This document shows, piece by piece, positions 63,955 through 64,000 of a stretch of DNA of 64,000 bases. The DNA is taken from positions 1 to 64,000 of the forward strand of contig JAPLNI010000056.1 in assembly GCA_026692865.1 (NCBI GenBank), given 5' to 3'. A program made the position numbers and the translations under genes. The notes below the pieces were generated by a model. The model made no database searches and had not been told where the DNA came from. It saw only the letters and a list, made by a program, of their open reading frames with translations. Positions within the stretch are counted from its first letter, which is position 1; the number at the start of each line of letters is the position of its first letter. Origin of the DNA: Planctomycetota bacterium (GTDB taxonomy: Bacteria > Planctomycetota > Planctomycetia > Pirellulales > Pirellulaceae).

Positions 63955-64000
63955 TTTCTAGTCAACCGTTGCAAGCATTTCAGGCTGGTAGAGGCGACAC
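63955..64000. other. Window end
   Basis: Forty-six bases upstream of the ExbB-like gene; no feature visible. Confidence 0.3.

Noticed and set aside
1-64000. tRNA, rRNA, prophage, CRISPR or restriction-modification system
   Set aside because: Intergenic gaps were read for tRNA T-loop consensus, repeat-spacer arrays and phage or R-M genes; none was found apart from the IS630 remnant and the stand-alone Uma2 gene.

Overview
The window looks like a chromosomal segment of a planctomycete, most likely from the Pirellula/Rhodopirellula side of the phylum. This rests on protein content only: DUF1573 and DUF1571 proteins, a secreted dockerin-type protein with an N-terminal LE-x-L-x-x-R-like motif, BatA/DUF58 proteins, ExeA-like ATPases with long low-complexity tails, a YjhG-type dehydratase, and many secreted proteins without a known family. 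Genes lie on both strands in short operons with several overlapping convergent pairs. No rRNA, tRNA, CRISPR array or prophage was seen. Housekeeping genes are mutS, metH, proB, rpmA, obgE, coaX, hisH, rimO, folA and uvrC.

Layout. 1-3.7 kb: an outer-membrane protein cut by the window edge, then an outer-membrane barrel gene, a periplasmic C39 peptidase and a small Gly/Ala/Ser-rich exported protein; together these resemble the FapF/FapD/cargo logic of functional-amyloid secretion. 4.1-4.9 kb: a broken IS630-type transposase. 5-15 kb: class II aldolase, sugar-phosphate isomerase, DUF1573 protein, MutS and a YjhG-type dehydratase. 14.9-19 kb: acyl carrier protein, MMPL/RND exporter and a short-chain reductase/epimerase, possibly for lipid modification. 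19-25 kb: redoxin, DUF3754 protein, and a minus-strand DUF58-BatA-acyl-CoA dehydrogenase operon. 25.5-30 kb: secreted protein and MetH. 30.5-36 kb: a low-complexity membrane protein, a CpsD-like ATPase, an ExeA-like ATPase and TauE. 36-48 kb: aldo/keto reductase, D-aminoacylase-type amidohydrolase, a cyclophilin/Calx-beta/dockerin protein, AlkB-like dioxygenase, UVR-motif protein, GlsB, ProB, and the alpha-E/ATP-grasp pair. 48-52 kb: rpmA, obgE, coaX, hisH. 52-56 kb: a second ExeA-like ATPase, a degenerate CpsD-like protein and a nucleotide-sugar epimerase. 56-64 kb: RimO, DHFR, Uma2, a short UvrC, DUF1571 lipoprotein and an ExbB-like channel.

The most unusual signals are: (a) a palindromic repeat family present between genes and also inserted in frame, in the same reading frame and orientation, three times inside two membrane-protein genes (lengths 87, 81 and 81 bp, all multiples of three); (b) the Fap-like barrel/C39/cargo group, whose cargo carries a Sec signal followed by a double-glycine-leader-like stretch; (c) two paralogous CpsD/ExeA modules, in one of which the CpsD-like partner has lost its P-loop; (d) several other dispersed intergenic repeat families, including a GAGTAC-rich repeat with four copies.
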